Shown here: positions 1-11,799 of the stretch, piece by piece
How positions within the stretch are numbered: position 1 is the first letter of the stretch
Layout of the letters: every line of letters begins with the position of its first letter
Assembly (NCBI RefSeq): GCF_002234675.1
Contig: NC_019866.2
Location: 372,001 to 436,000, forward strand
Direction of reading: 5' to 3'
DNA: 64,000 bases
DNA from: Oryzias latipes
Taxonomy: Eukaryota; Chordata; Actinopteri; Beloniformes; Adrianichthyidae
The notes under the pieces: generated by a model
The model's input: the letters and a program-made list of their open reading frames with translations, nothing else
Database searches by the model: none
Told to the model about the DNA's origin: nothing
Made by a program: the position numbers and the translations under genes

Positions 1-800
1 ATGCATACAGACTCTCACCCCCCCCCCCCCCCCCCCCCCCCCCATAAGAAAGGCTCCTGCTAAATGCCTTAATGACTGAATGCTGGTCTGTAGTTTTATT
101 GTAGTTGCGTCGTTGCTCTGTCATACTGAGGAACAACATCTCGTCTCACTTGTGTCTTTCTCTGCAGATACTATGTGTGAAATGAGAATAAACCAGTCTT
201 GGATTTATTCTTCTTATTTATGATTCAGATGAACAAGTCCAGGTTCTTCTGAACCTTCATGGACATTTGTTCCATGCTGGCTGTGGAACCGCATTGACTT
301 GTTGTGACAGGCTCACATTCACATCCAGGTGCAAAAATACAGATGCAGACAGTGGCTGCAGTGAGCCAGGCTACAGCCACGGGTGCAGATCAGAGGGTCA
401 AAGGTCAGGACGAGCACCCCAACAACATCAGACATGCTGCTGTCACCTCATGACCACGCTGTCACTGTAAAGACCAGCAGAACGACACACCTGGAGGTTG
501 ATCCACGTCATTGAAGCCTTTGATTTTCTCCAAGTGACCAGTCGTGTTGGTGAATGTTAACCTTCTCCCACAATCCACCAGGAAGCTAAAGCCCCCCCCC
601 CCCTGGGTTATGGTAGGAAAACTACCATAACCCAAGGGGGTTATGGTAGTTTTCACTACGAAAACTTTTACGACGTCATATGTTACTGCTGTTTTGTTGT
701 TAGTTTTTAATCTTTGAGTTTCTAATCAGGCCTGAAAAAATACAATTGATTATTACTATCATTAATATTATTAACAGCTGTGGCCTCGTTGGCTCAGTCG
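1..800. other. Upstream intergenic sequence, no gene seen
   Basis: No exon-like frame with family similarity is visible here. The stretch opens with a poly(C) run near 25-43 and has a second C run near 593-603. A perfect 12-bp hairpin lies at 605-633 and is listed separately. The right edge grades into the GC-rich promoter of the zinc-finger gene that starts at 1128. Confidence 0.6.
605..633. repeat. Perfect 12-bp inverted repeat (hairpin)
   Basis: GGGTTATGGTAG at 605-616 is followed by the 5-nt loop GAAAA and the exact complement CTACCATAACCC at 622-633. A third, direct copy of GGTTATGGTAG follows at about 638-650. No function can be assigned. It could be a remnant of a small inverted-repeat element. 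Confidence 0.85.
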
Positions 801-839
801 CTCCTGGGGGGGACACAGACCGGAAGTCTGACATTTGGG

Positions 840-1560
840 AAGACCCGCTGTCGTTACTTTCTAAAAAAGCAAAATGGCGCGCCCGGACTGCAAGGGCGCG
901 AGCGTGCACGTAGCGAACGAGGCCCAACATGTGGGCGGGAAAATGCTGCTGCGCCGCTACTCGCGTCCTTCCGGCGGCAGCCAAACAGACCGTCGACACG
1001 CGGAGCAGCAGCGACGTGGAGCGCGGAGCCCGACAGCCACGATCACCGAGCCCGTCCGCGGTCTGACGGGGGGAGCGGGGCTCGCGCAGGAGAATGAGAG
1101 AGCGCTCGCGGGCGGAAGGGCGCAGACATGAACGGGGCCGTGTACATCTCCTTCTTCCAGGGCCAGCTGGAGTCCGTGCTGGAGCAGGTCGTTCAGCTCG
1201 CCGTCCAGGAAATCAGCAAGACGGTGGGCTCCAGCCTGAACGCGCTGCTGCTGGAGACCGCCGTGAAGGAGCAGGAAAACCGCCGGCTGCGGCTCCAGCT
1301 GCAGGCGCGGGAGAACCGGGGCCGCGGCGCCGCGGAGGACGGCGGCTCGGCGGGGGCCGCTAAAGCCAAGGCCGGGGAGCTGCGGGGGGATGGCCGCAGG
1401 ACAAAGCCCTCGCCGCCGCTGCCCTCGCCGCGCGCGCCTGGAGGTCAGGGCGGCGCGCGCGCCGTTCCCTTTGACACCCGCCGCCTGGAGCAGCGAGGAC
1501 GGGTCGTGGGTAAGCCCCCGCTCCACTCACGCAGACACACGGGCGCGTGGCGCTGCTCCG
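840..1560 (+). promoter_or_regulatory. CpG-rich promoter region of the first zinc-finger gene
   Basis: CpG density rises sharply from about 860 to 1800, covering the start codon at 1128 and the end of the first coding exon at 1509. This is the pattern of a vertebrate CpG-island promoter. AAAATGGCGC near 871-880 resembles a YY1 site. No TATA box is evident. The transcription start is inferred to lie between about 850 and 1100, but it cannot be fixed from the sequence. Confidence 0.55.
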
Positions 1561-4500
1561 CCTCGCGTAACTCCGCCGCAGCGCGAGGCTTGTAAACACG
1601 CGGAGGCCCGCAGCGTCACGCACCCGATCCCCGGGCTGGCGTGGAGCTCTGTGCGGGTCTACGGAGTCTCCGAGCGGGCGGAGAGCGACCGTGGCCGCCG
1701 GACCTCGGGAGGGAAGCGGACCGCGGGGAAGGAGATCCGGGTCCGGGATGGCGGGTTAAGGAGGAAGACCACCTCGACACGCCCTCCCGCGGAGCGAGGG
1801 GGCGAAAGTGGGCCGCGCCCAACAAACCCCCGCGTGGGTTAATCTGTTTTCACTGGCGCGTGGGGGTTGGTGCAGCAGCGACCAGCTGGTCTGGGGGGAT
1901 TTGTCAACCCCACTTGCCTCAGAGCGGGGGGGGGGTCACATGACGTCATCACAGGTGTAGCTTCAGGTAAAGCAGCAGGTCTGCTTGGACGTTTGAGGGT
2001 CAAACTGAACCTCAGGTTGAGGTTCTGAGTGTTTGGATCTTCAGGTTCTTATGGATCCGCTCAGACTGCAGACGACCCGGTTCTGCTGACCTGCAGTCTT
2101 CCTCAGGCTGTGGAGATGATCATCATCTTCATCTTCATCGCTCCGTCGTTCTGACAGGAGGATGAACACGGAAGACAAAGTTCTCTGTCATACGTGACCC
2201 GTGACCGCTCTGGCTGCTGTTGTCTGAGGGAGGCTCCGCCCACGTTCATCAATCTGTAACCAATCAGTCCCAACCTTTGTTTACATTCCTGTGGAGCCCC
2301 CCCCCCCCCAGGGCTTTTGTTGTGAAGGGATGGCGTCGTTGCGACATCACCCCCCATGTTCCGCTCTTCAGCGTAAAACTCTTCCTGTTCGACCTTTAAA
2401 CTCAGGAAAAGGTCACGGAGCCTCTGACCTGTGGGAGGGGCTTTCTGCACAGGACGGGGGGCTTCTTCAAGGGTTAAAAATAATCCGACTCCTCCTCTGA
2501 GGAGAAGTGGACTTGGTGCTGGCCTCCTCTTCCTCACCTCCTCAAAGGTGGGAAGATGAAGCGGCGGTGAGTCGTAGTGGAGGAGGAGCTACGGAAGCCC
2601 AGAGGAGACAAACGTCTGCAGCTCTGAAACCGGGTCATCGGGGTGGGGGGGTCTTTACTACATAAAGTGTGTCAGTGTGTGTCCTACTTATGGGGGGGCT
2701 CTGAGTCAAACTGAAATCATGTGTTTGTTGGCTATGTGAGTGTAGATCTTTGAGGCGGGGTGGGGGGCCATGTTAAAAAATGACAGGCTGACTGACTTGA
2801 AAGTTTCTGTTGGTTCCTATCCCAGCCTCAGAGCTGGGGGGGAGGGGGCAGAGCTGGGGGGGCCTGACAGGGTGCAGCTGAGGTTGGTCTGCATCAATCC
2901 TGGGGGGCCAGCCTCAGAGCTGCAGCAGAACCAAAGTTCTGTCCCAGCTGGGGGGACTTGAAACAGAACATCAATGGGGGGCCTTTCTCCCCGTGCAGGC
3001 GGGGGTTTTCTCCGGGGTCTCCAGCTTCCTCCCACCGTCCAAAAACACGCTTTGCTGTAAATTGTCCCTAGGTGTGAGTGTGAATGATTGTGGCCCTGCG
3101 ACAGACTGGGGACCTGTCCAGGGCGTCCCCTGCCTTCACCCATAAGTGGCTGGGATAGGCTCCAGCAGCCCCGTGACCCCAAAGGGAACAAACGGAAGAA
3201 GATGAACGAAAGAATGATTTCCCAACTCAATAATTGTTTATACAATTCAAATGTACATATTTATCTAACTAAATGTCATTTTACTCCAATTCAATTAAAT
3301 GTGTTTCCATATTCATTTATTGGACTTCTTGAACTCTCAGATGTCTAAGTTAGAGGCTGCAGATTTTCTCATTTTTATAAAATTAAAATAAATGATAGAG
3401 TGTGGATTTAGAATATGTACCATACATTTAATTATCACGACTCTGACTGTAAATTCAGTTCTTCTTCCATACTGTTGCACTAGTGCTGCTAAATATCCTC
3501 ATCCTCCTCTTCCTCCCTCTCACTCATGGTGCAGAAAGAATTAAACATAACACTACAAATAACTAGACAAAACACAGTAAAACAGCTAAACAACTAAACA
3601 CATTTGGTCAAAAACCCACACTTAAACCCAAATCCGTCCTGACAGGCAAAAGGAATGGTATCCCACAATTCCTTGCTGTGCCGATCCAACAGCAGCACCA
3701 AAGTTACACCTACATCTTTCCAACATCCATATGTGGTCTTATCACCCTCTCACGGTGGAAAAAGTATTATCTGAGCTTCTTCATCCACTAAATCATCTTC
3801 AAATGGACACGCCATGCTGCTTCACCTCTCTGAAAACAAACTAACCTTCAACTAAACCTGCTCCAGACCAGGTTATGTTCAGAGTATGAGTTGCTATGGC
3901 AACTTGACCTACCCTGAAACATACCTCCATTTCTGGAACCGAAAGCTGAGGTTATCAACTTCCTTAGCCTCAAACTTACCGTGGCAGCTAGCAGAACCTG
4001 CTCTCTGGAATGCCCCTGTTTGTTTGTTTACGCTCGTGCACAGATTCATGTTTGTTTGTTTACGCTCGTGCACAGATTCATGTTTGTTTACGCTCGTGCA
4101 CAGATTCATGTTTGTTTACGCTCGTGCACAGATTCATGTTTGTTTACGCTCGTGCACAGATTCATGTTTGTTTACGCTCGTGCACAGATTCATGTTTGTT
4201 TACGCTCGTGCACAGATTCATGTTTGTTTACGCTCGTGCACAGATTCATGTTTGTTTACGCTCGTGCACAGATTCATGTTTGTTTACGCTCGTGCACAGA
4301 TTCATGTTTGTTTACGCTCGTGCACAGATTCATGGACCCTCCTGTTAGACGTCACAGGTGTTTTGCTGCCCAACAGTCTGGATGAACGGGTCGTTCTTTG
4401 GTTCTGTGGAGTCGCTTTGACCTCCTGCTTCCTGCAGACTGACCGTCTCCTCCTGTCGTCCTGCAGACCAGCTGAAGGTGGTCATGGAGCAGGTTCTGGA

Positions 4501-7500
4501 CTTTGCTCTGCGAGAGCTGACCAAGATCGTGGAGGCGTCGGTCGACAACCTCCTGCAGGACATCTCCAAAATGGACAGGGAGCAGCAGGCCCTGGAGGAG
4601 AAGCTCGGGGGGAACGTCGAGCAGGGGAGGGGGGAAAAGTCTAGGGGGGGCCCAGGAAGGAGGAGGGGATCGGAAAATGATTCGGTATCCCCTAGCGGGT
4701 CTGAGGATACCCGGGGGGAGCCTGGAGAGGCATCCAAGGCGACGCCGCCCACAGATGGTGAGGATGGGGGGCAGAGGATAATGTCAGAGATGGACCTCTG
4801 GTTCTGATCCAGACTGCAGACCCCCCCAGCTGTATTTTACCTCTCTTCTGTCTTCTTGCCCCCAGACACAGAGCGTGCCCCCGCCCTCTCTGCCCCCCAG
4901 GATTGGGTCCCCGTCTTGGACAAGGTTTTTGGTCAGAAGTGGTGCAGCGACATGTGGCAGATGAAAGAGCTGGAGGGGGGGGGGACTGGGTGTGGCCTGG
5001 GTGAGGAAGGAGGAGACAGGAAGGTGCCTGTCCCCGCCCCTCCTGCGATCCCGGAGCCATCTCCCTCCTCCCCTCAGCAGGACCCTCGCTGGACCCCCCT
5101 GGAAGACATGGAGGTGTTCTCCCCCGATGAAGGAGACACTGCAGAGGCTCAAAGGAGCAGCTCCTCCACAGGACCCCCCCTCAGCCCCACAGGCGAGGGG
5201 GCCGCTCCCACCGCCAACGAGCCAAGCGGTAAAAAACCTTGCCAAGGGGCCCCGCCCCCTGACAGGTCCTTGTGTTTTTATTTGATTAAAGACTGATCAG
5301 CATTTGCTTTGATCTACAGCTGCCATCTTGGCTGAAGCCCCGCCCTCGTCAGGGAACTGCTCCTCTGCCTCCATGCTTCATCGCCTCCTGACGCTGCCCT
5401 CTCAGCTCCTCGAGGAGGAGGATGAAGCTGCTGACAAGGAGGCGCTGGTTTCCCTGGCAACCAATGGAAGCAACGACTGGCGAGGAGACTCGGAGCTCCC
5501 GGTCCCCACTGCCAAGGAGGAGGAGGAGGACGAGGAAGAGGAAGAGGAGGAGGACGAGGAGGACAAAGGAAGGAAGGTGAAGGTTGGCGTGTTTCGTGTC
5601 GAACCCGCTGAGGTTTATGGGGTTTGGACACGATCAAACGTTTGACTCCACAGCAGGGCTGGGTGGGTAATCGCTTCAATCAATTAATCCGAATTTGTTG
5701 TTTTAGACGATTTAGTTTTGGGAAAATTGAGATATTAGGTTCTAAAAATAATGCTAAACGATGCTAAACGCTACGATGCTAGACGCTACGATGCTGTGAT
5801 GCTAAACGCTACGATGCTGTGATGCTAAACGCTACGATGCTGTGATGCTAAACACTAAGATGCTAAACACTAAGATGCTAAACGCTAAGATGCTAAACGC
5901 TATGATGCTTAACGCTACGATGCTATGATGCTAAACGCTATGATGCTAGACGCTACGATGCTGTGATGCTAAACGCTACGATGCTGTGATGCTAAGCGCT
6001 ACGATGCTGTGATGCTAAACGCTACGATGCTGTGATGCTAAACGCTACGATGCTATGATGCTAAACGCTACAATGCTGTGATGCTAAACGCTATGATGCT
6101 AAATGCTATGATGCTAAACGCTACGATGCTGTAATGCTAAACGATATGATGCTAAATGCTATGATGCTAAACGCTACGATGCTGTGATGCTAAACGCTAC
6201 GATACTGTGATGCTAAACGCTACGATGCTATGATGCTAAACGCTACGATGCTATGATGCTAAACCTTACGATGCTATGATGCTAAACGCTACGATGCTAT
6301 GATGCTAAACGCCATGATGCTAAACGCTACGATGCTGTGATGCTAAACGCTACGATGCTATGATGCTAAACCCTACGATGCTATGATGCTAAACGCTACG
6401 ATGCTAAACGCTACGATGCTATGATGCTAAACGCCATGATGCTAAACGCTACGATGCTGTGATGCTAAACGCTACGATGCTATGATGCTAAACCCTACGA
6501 TGCTATGATGCTAAACGCTACGATGCTAAACGCTACGATGCTATGATGCTAAACGCCATGATGCTAAACGCTACGATGCTGTGATGCTAAACGCTACGAT
6601 ACTATGATGCTGTGCTAACAGGCTGGAACACGGACCGGTTTAACATCAGACTATTTTCCCGGAGCGGTTTTTAGGACATGGGGGATAAATGCAACTAAAT
6701 GAATTCATGGAACATTTTTAAAAAACTGTGACAGGCACTTAGTATGAAACTTTATTGGTAGTGTTTCTTTAACATTGCAGAGCCGGTGTTGAGCTGGAGC
6801 CCCCCCTCATGAGAACATCTTTACTGTCAATGTCAAGAATCACAATCCTGTTTTTAATCTGGTTTCATGTCAGAATGAATCACCTGGAGGCTGAATCAGG
6901 AAGAAGTCCCTTTCTGCTCCCCTTCAGTGAATCTGTCTTTGTTTTCTCAGCAGCTTTGAATCTTTGCTTCAGGCTGCAGGTGATGGACTGAACCCCCTCT
7001 ATCATGGGGGGTTTTCAGCAGGAAAACAGAAGACTCATTTGGGATGGAAGATCAAACATTTCAGGTTCGGCGTGAAAACGCCAAAAGCAGAGATGGATTA
7101 GAAATCTTTAGAACAAAAACGTTTCATGTTTTCATGGTGTGGATTTTAGAATAACACCTAGTTATCAGCTGGACAGTCAGCGTTGCATTGTGGGAACTCT
7201 TTCAATGATGTCACACCAGCAGAGAGGCTGCAGCCTTCACAACGTGCACAGTGCACGTGCACGCTTGCAGTTACAACATTAATGACATTTTGAGAGAGTA
7301 GATCCAGATGTAATCCTTGGACCTAAGCAATGAAATGTAATCTAATTACACTGTGATAAAAGGCCGCTAACGTGCACGTACGCGTTCACGCAGTTCAGAA
7401 GCTGCTGTGGTTTCCATGGTGACAGCAGACCTGCCTCTGGTTCCGGTCTGTGACGCGGTGTCCTCTTGTCCTCAGAAGAAGCGGCGGCGGGTCTGGTCCG

Positions 7501-7718
7501 AGTGTGAGGAGTGTGGTCGGCGGTTCAGCCGGATGTCCCTCCTGAAGGCGCACCGGCAGACTCACGCCTCTGCAGACGGCGCCACAGACGCGCCCTCGCC
7601 CTCTTCTCCTCCGTCCAGCGCCACCTCGCCTCTCCGCTGCTCCGAATGCGGCAGGCGGTTCTCCTCGTCCACCCGCCTCAACAGCCACATGCGGACCCAC
7701 CACGAGAACCGGTCCTGA
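1128..7718 (+). CDS. C2H2 zinc-finger protein with two fingers and a duplicated helical N-terminal module (5 coding exons)
   Basis: The coding exons join in one frame: 1128-1509, 4467-4757, 4866-5228, 5320-5576 and 7476-7718. This gives 511 aa plus TGA, with GT/AG at every intron. Exon 1 encodes a heptad-like helix (QLESVLEQVVQLAVQEI..., about residues 12-60) followed by a Gly/Arg/Pro-rich linker. Exon 2 starts with a second, similar helix (QLKVVMEQVLDFALREL...). Exon 3 is Pro/Ser-rich and looks disordered. Exon 4 ends in a run of Glu/Asp. The exon 4/5 junction makes a basic KGRKKKRRR stretch, a likely nuclear signal. Exon 5 encodes two C-X2-C-X12-H-X3-H fingers, separated by a long Ser/Pro linker instead of TGEKP. 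The role is inferred to be a nuclear DNA-binding regulator. The orthologue is not recognised. Teleost genomes hold many related finger genes with this type of N-terminal helix. The start has G at -3 and A at +4. Confidence 0.82.
2905..3225 (+). mobile_element. 5'-truncated SINE-like repeat
   Basis: The sequence has wording typical of abundant teleost SINE bodies: 'ctccccgtgcaggcgggggt', 'aattgtccctaggtgtgagt', 'gacctgtccagggcgtcccc' and 'gctgggataggctccagcag'. The tRNA-like head is missing, so this is probably a 5'-truncated or decayed copy. The family name is not certain. The left border is approximate. Confidence 0.65.
3592..3825 (+). repeat. Dispersed repeat copy 1 (inverted partner at 63085-63430)
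   Basis: This stretch runs from CATTTGGTCAAAAACCCACA to about CATCTTCAAATGGACA. It matches, in reverse complement, 63085-63430 near the other end of the window, with only scattered differences. The partner has about 135 extra AT-rich bases after the block that reads CCAAAGTTACACCTAC here. No coding potential or terminal repeat was recognised, so the class is unknown. Confidence 0.75.
4017..4332 (+). repeat. 28-bp minisatellite in intron 1 (about 11 copies)
   Basis: A 28-bp unit, TGTTTGTTTACGCTCGTGCA followed by CAGATTCA, repeats head to tail with almost no divergence. The first two copies carry an extra TGTT. The unit has no stop in the forward frames and 28 is not a multiple of 3, so all three forward frames stay open across it. 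The open frames seen here are therefore artefacts. The high identity suggests recent expansion. Confidence 0.95.
5577..7475 (+). other. Intron 4 of the first zinc-finger gene
   Basis: The intron has a phase 0 donor GTGAAG at 5577 and an acceptor CCTCAG at 7470-7475. It contains the ATGCTAAACGCTACG minisatellite (5751-6615). The remaining 0.9 kb is AT-rich and shows no recognisable exon. Confidence 0.75.
5751..6615 (+). repeat. Minisatellite of the type GATGCTAAACGCTACGATGCTGT
   Basis: Units are built from GATGCTAAACGCTAC and GATGCTRTGATGCTAAACG words, with basic steps of about 11-12 bp that combine into 23-bp units. A longer block of roughly 110 bp recurs between about 6320 and 6600, which shows higher-order duplication. 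It lies wholly inside intron 4 of the first zinc-finger gene. Confidence 0.92.
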
Positions 7719-10700
7719 TTGTGTTCTAATGGAACAAAGATGCCCAGGGGGGCTTTTACTCTGAAAAGCTTCAGGAAGTGTGTTCATCACAGGCAGGTCG
7801 GACTTTGGGTTTTGGTCTGGATCCAGATACGGACTATGAAAGGAAACCGGAAATAAGTTTTCAGGGTGTTCCACTTTTTCTACAATGTTCTGGGCCGAGC
7901 GAGGGAACAGTGAGATCCGAGCCCGGTCCACACAAACCCAGGTGACCTCGGACCTCTGGTTCCGGTTCCACACCAGAATGGGAGTGTCCACTGAAGCGTG
8001 AGCTCCGCTGCACCGAGACGAAGACGTCGACTCCTCAGAACCTGGATTCCATCGTTGATGTGGACAGACCAGCTGCTAACAGAACCAGAACCACATGCTT
8101 CCGCCGATGAAGAGGAGCCGCACTCTTCCTCTGGACTGACGGGGATCTGATGGCAATAACGCGGTTGGTGGGCGCTTCCCGACCCAGGAGGACGGTTTGT
8201 TTCTAAGTGACCTTCGCCTCTGGACTTCTGTTGTTCTGGTCTGTGTGTCTTTTGTGGTCATGCTTCCTGCCCGCGCTGGGGGCGGAGCCACAGATTCGGC
8301 CTGCGTCTGTGGCATCACCTGTTGGAATGTGAATCATTTTTTTGACAGACTTTTCTCTGTGAGGCATGACGGCGCTTAGGGGGCAGCCCTCATTCCCTCG
8401 CCGCCGCCTCGCAGTGACACAGCGGCGTGTTTGAACGTTTGTTCCCGCCAAAGCAGCGCGTCTTCGTGTCGTCTGCGCCCACAACCTCCCGTCAGTTCAA
8501 CGAAATAGTCTAACGCAGTAAATCTGTGATCGAGAGGCGTCCTCACAGCCCGCCGTTTTCAGATGGCGGTCATCAGTCAGAACGCGGCGTCCCGACTGAA
8601 GACATGCCATTGGTCAGGAGGGAGGGCTCTCTCTCCAATCAAATCGCTCCCTTTTACATTTTGTCACTCGGCAACAAAACAACGTAGAACCAAAAGCTGC
8701 GGATCGGAACCGCCATCTTTAAATCCTGAGCCAGCAGGAACTGGAGGCGGTTCTGGACTGAAACCCGATCTTGAGTTGTTCGCTCGCGTTTCTCCGTAAC
8801 GTTTAGATCAAATTCTTGCAGCGGAAGACGACCTTTAACCTTTGACCTTTATTCCCCTTTATGTTTGGATCGTGTTCTGTTTGACTCAAAGCCGGCTCTG
8901 GACTCTTAGAGACGAAGTGGGTCTGAAGGACTTCCGGGATCGAACCCGTCCGGCGGCTGGTAGCGGACGCCTTGCTCCCGGGGACGATCGCTGCTCCTTC
9001 TGGATGAAAACGACGCACTAAAGGAGCCGTTGAAGAACATCCGCGTGGGTTTGGGGGGAGTTTCCTGCTGCTCCTGAGCGCCGCCCTGCTGGCGGCCCCA
9101 CGTCTTGGCATACCTCATTTCTCGTGTTTCTGTGCGCGCACAGACCGAATACCTCACATGTACAGACGCTTGACCACGTTTCTGTTGTTTTGTTCCTTCC
9201 TTCTGGTCTCAGATTTTCCTCGCGGAGCCTGAAGCTGTCGGCTGAAAACCGGCGGCGTCGGGGAGACGGACCACCGTTTCCTGGTTTGATCAGACCGCCA
9301 GAAACCCGTTGGGCGTCTCCACCAAACCAGGAAACGGCTGCAGAGGATCAATAGCTGCGTTAGCAGAAACAGAAACCTGCTGGTGAATATTTAAGGATTG
9401 CTTTGTGTGGATGTTTGTTGAGGGACGCTTTTATTCCTCCTGGGGGAGAAAATGAAGTTCTCGGGACGTCCAGCAGGGGGGGGGGGGGGGGGGGGGGGTA
9501 CTGATCAGTGATCCTGCTGTCTTGTTACAAAGCCTTCAAAGAGAAAGCGTGCAGCTGGAAATCATTCAGAGGAGGAAGCGGAGGCAAGTGGGAGGAGCCA
9601 GACGCCTGAATCCGACCAATGGAAACTAACCATAAAAACGGCGGTGAAGCAGATGCCGGAAAATCGCGGCGTTTCTTCTGACCTTGAAAAATGTACGATT
9701 GAAATATGAAATATGATGTTCTAGACGCGCCGCGTAGAACCGTAACGTACCGCAGACGGCGGCTAACGCGGCGCTCTGAAGACGGACGTGACCATAATGT
9801 CATACATGTGATGAACATGAATACACACTGACATGCAGGCGGACGTCCCGCTGACGCACAGCAGCGACCTTAGTTACGCTAAGGTTCCAACCGTTCAGAG
9901 AACGCCGTTGAAGCTCCGCCCACCAGCCTCTCTGCTCTCATTGGTGGATGGTAGACCAATGAGGACAGGGCATCGTGCCACCTGCTGGACGGGCAGAACT
10001 TCTGCGCTCGGGTCCACATCCTGATGGAAGCGAGAAGCTGCTCAGCGATGTCGGCTTAGAACACTGAACTCTGCGAGGAGGAGGAGCTAAGAGTTGTAGA
10101 TGGCGGTGGGTGGAGTCACAGAACAAACGTCCCCCTGAGGCGGGAACCTTGGTCAGAGTGAAGACGCGCGTTTCTTCCGGGGTCTGAAGCGGTTCCTGAA
10201 AGAGTCCGGCTCAGGTGAAGGGCGGGTCCCGGCGCCGTCGCCAGCACGGGACGTTTCTGCGTCGGGTCGTGGCGTCCGGCTCAGATTCCCGTCTGGAAGC
10301 TTTCGGGTTCTGGTGTTCACAGGTTTGATCCGAGCTTCCGTCAGAACCGGTTGAAGCAACAGGAGAACGTTCCTTCTATGAAGCGATTTGCAGCCACGCC
10401 CTTTCTCTGGGGGGGGGGGGGGGGGGGGGGACACCTGCTGTGATGCGTTCAGGTGTTCATATCAGAACCTGCTCATGTGACGCTGGTCCACCCGTCAGAA
10501 ACCGGAGTCCAGAAGAAGCAGCTCCTGGTTCTGGGGGGGGGGGGGGTTCATGTTTTCTCTGAAGTGTCTGTAAAAATGTTTTTATTGTTTTTTACTCGCC
10601 GTGTGGAAACGTCATCTCAGTGTTTTTGGATCTAATGCAATACTTTCCTACAGTCGGCCCGTTTTTGTAATTCAGCATCAGAGGAAGCGTTTCTTTGGGG

Positions 10701-11799
10701 GGGGGTCCTCCCCCCGCTCTTCCAGTGGCTGAGCTCCGGTACTAGTCGTGTAAAAACTCCAATAAATGTTGAGGACGAGCCGCCTGTCTTCTCTGCGTCT
10801 TTTCTCCACAGGACCGTGAGGAAGACCACGAGTGTTGACCTTCGTCACCGCTGCAGTGAAGGGGGGGGGGCGGGCGCTGACGGCTGCTGGTTTGGAAAAG
10901 ACGGAAACTCCACAGTTCCTCAGCAGAACCGGCTTCCAGGTTCTGCTGAGAGTGATCCTGGTTCTGTGTCAGAACATTTTCTGTGGGAGGGAAGAACTTC
11001 AACCAAGCAGAAACTTCAAAGCTTTAAATGTGTCCAGACATCGGAGCGTTTCCGCCTCAGCCGTCCACCGACAGCCTCTGATTGTTCTGGAAATGGAACC
11101 GTTCCAGGTTCTAGATCACTTGGTGGAGCTTTTATGTTCGTTCCTCACTATAAACAACCCCGAAGCGCTTTTGGATCCGTTACGCATTTCTGAGGATTCC
11201 TCTAAAACCCAGCCCCTCCCAGTCCAAAACCAGTGTGTCCTCACATTGTGATGTCACAAAGTGAGGACACACCCCTTCCAGGAAGTGTTTGCGCTGCCAG
11301 CTCCGCCCCCAGGCTAACAGACACACCCACTTTCTCAGTGGAGCTAGCGGTAAGTAAATCTTTCATAGACAGAAGTTTCAAGGTGCTTCACAGGTTAAAA
11401 ATGTAAAAACATAAAAGACAAAAAAGCAGAAAGCACATGAAACAATCATCCAAACCCTGTGACGGGGTTCTTCTCAGCAGCAAAAAAATAAATAACTCTG
11501 AAATAAGATGGCCAAGCCAGCAGACTCAAAATTTCAAAAATGGGATTTTATTGATCCCCCCCAAAAAAAATTATCAGACAAGTATTCAGCTGATTCTGGA
11601 AGAGCTTGTTGCCACCACTGCAACCAAGACGGCTCTCCCTCAACTGAGAAAAGTTCACCCCTAATAAAGACCTAGCCCCTCCCACAGGCCAATTATCCAA
11701 ACACTTCCTTAAAACAACTTACTAGAAGATTCATCAACATAATTCCAAACTTACAGATATTTAACAGAAAAGCAACAACAGTTGAAATACAGAAATAGG
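7719..11799. other. 3' UTR and intergenic sequence, no gene supported
   Basis: Sequence downstream of the zinc-finger stop probably begins with its 3' UTR, but no clear AATAAA was found in the first few hundred bases. No frame here has a recognisable domain. Notable items are long G runs at 9476-9498 and 10409-10430, a shorter run near 10532, and a near-perfect 40-bp palindrome at 11233-11272. The sequence is otherwise single-copy-looking. Confidence 0.5.
11233..11272. repeat. 40-bp near-perfect palindrome
   Basis: The arms GTGTCCTCAC and GTGAGGACAC enclose TTGTGATGTCACAA, itself almost self-complementary. Extended by two outer base pairs, the palindrome spans 40 bp with two opposed mismatches. 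The centre TGATGTCA resembles an ATF/CRE half-consensus. Function is unknown; it could be a cruciform-prone site or a decayed inverted-repeat element. Confidence 0.8.

Larger units (their letters stand above)
1510..4466 (+). other. Intron 1 of the first zinc-finger gene
   Basis: A donor GTAAGC at 1510 pairs with an acceptor CTGCAG at 4461-4466 in phase 1. The intron holds the end of the CpG island, a 3' SINE fragment (about 2905-3225), a dispersed repeat (about 3592-3825) and a 28-bp minisatellite (4017-4332). No further exon is apparent in it. Confidence 0.75.

Noticed and set aside
3886-4644. 252-codon frame through the 28-bp array into zinc-finger exon 2
   Set aside because: It reads the array in intron 1 and then exon 2 in the wrong frame.
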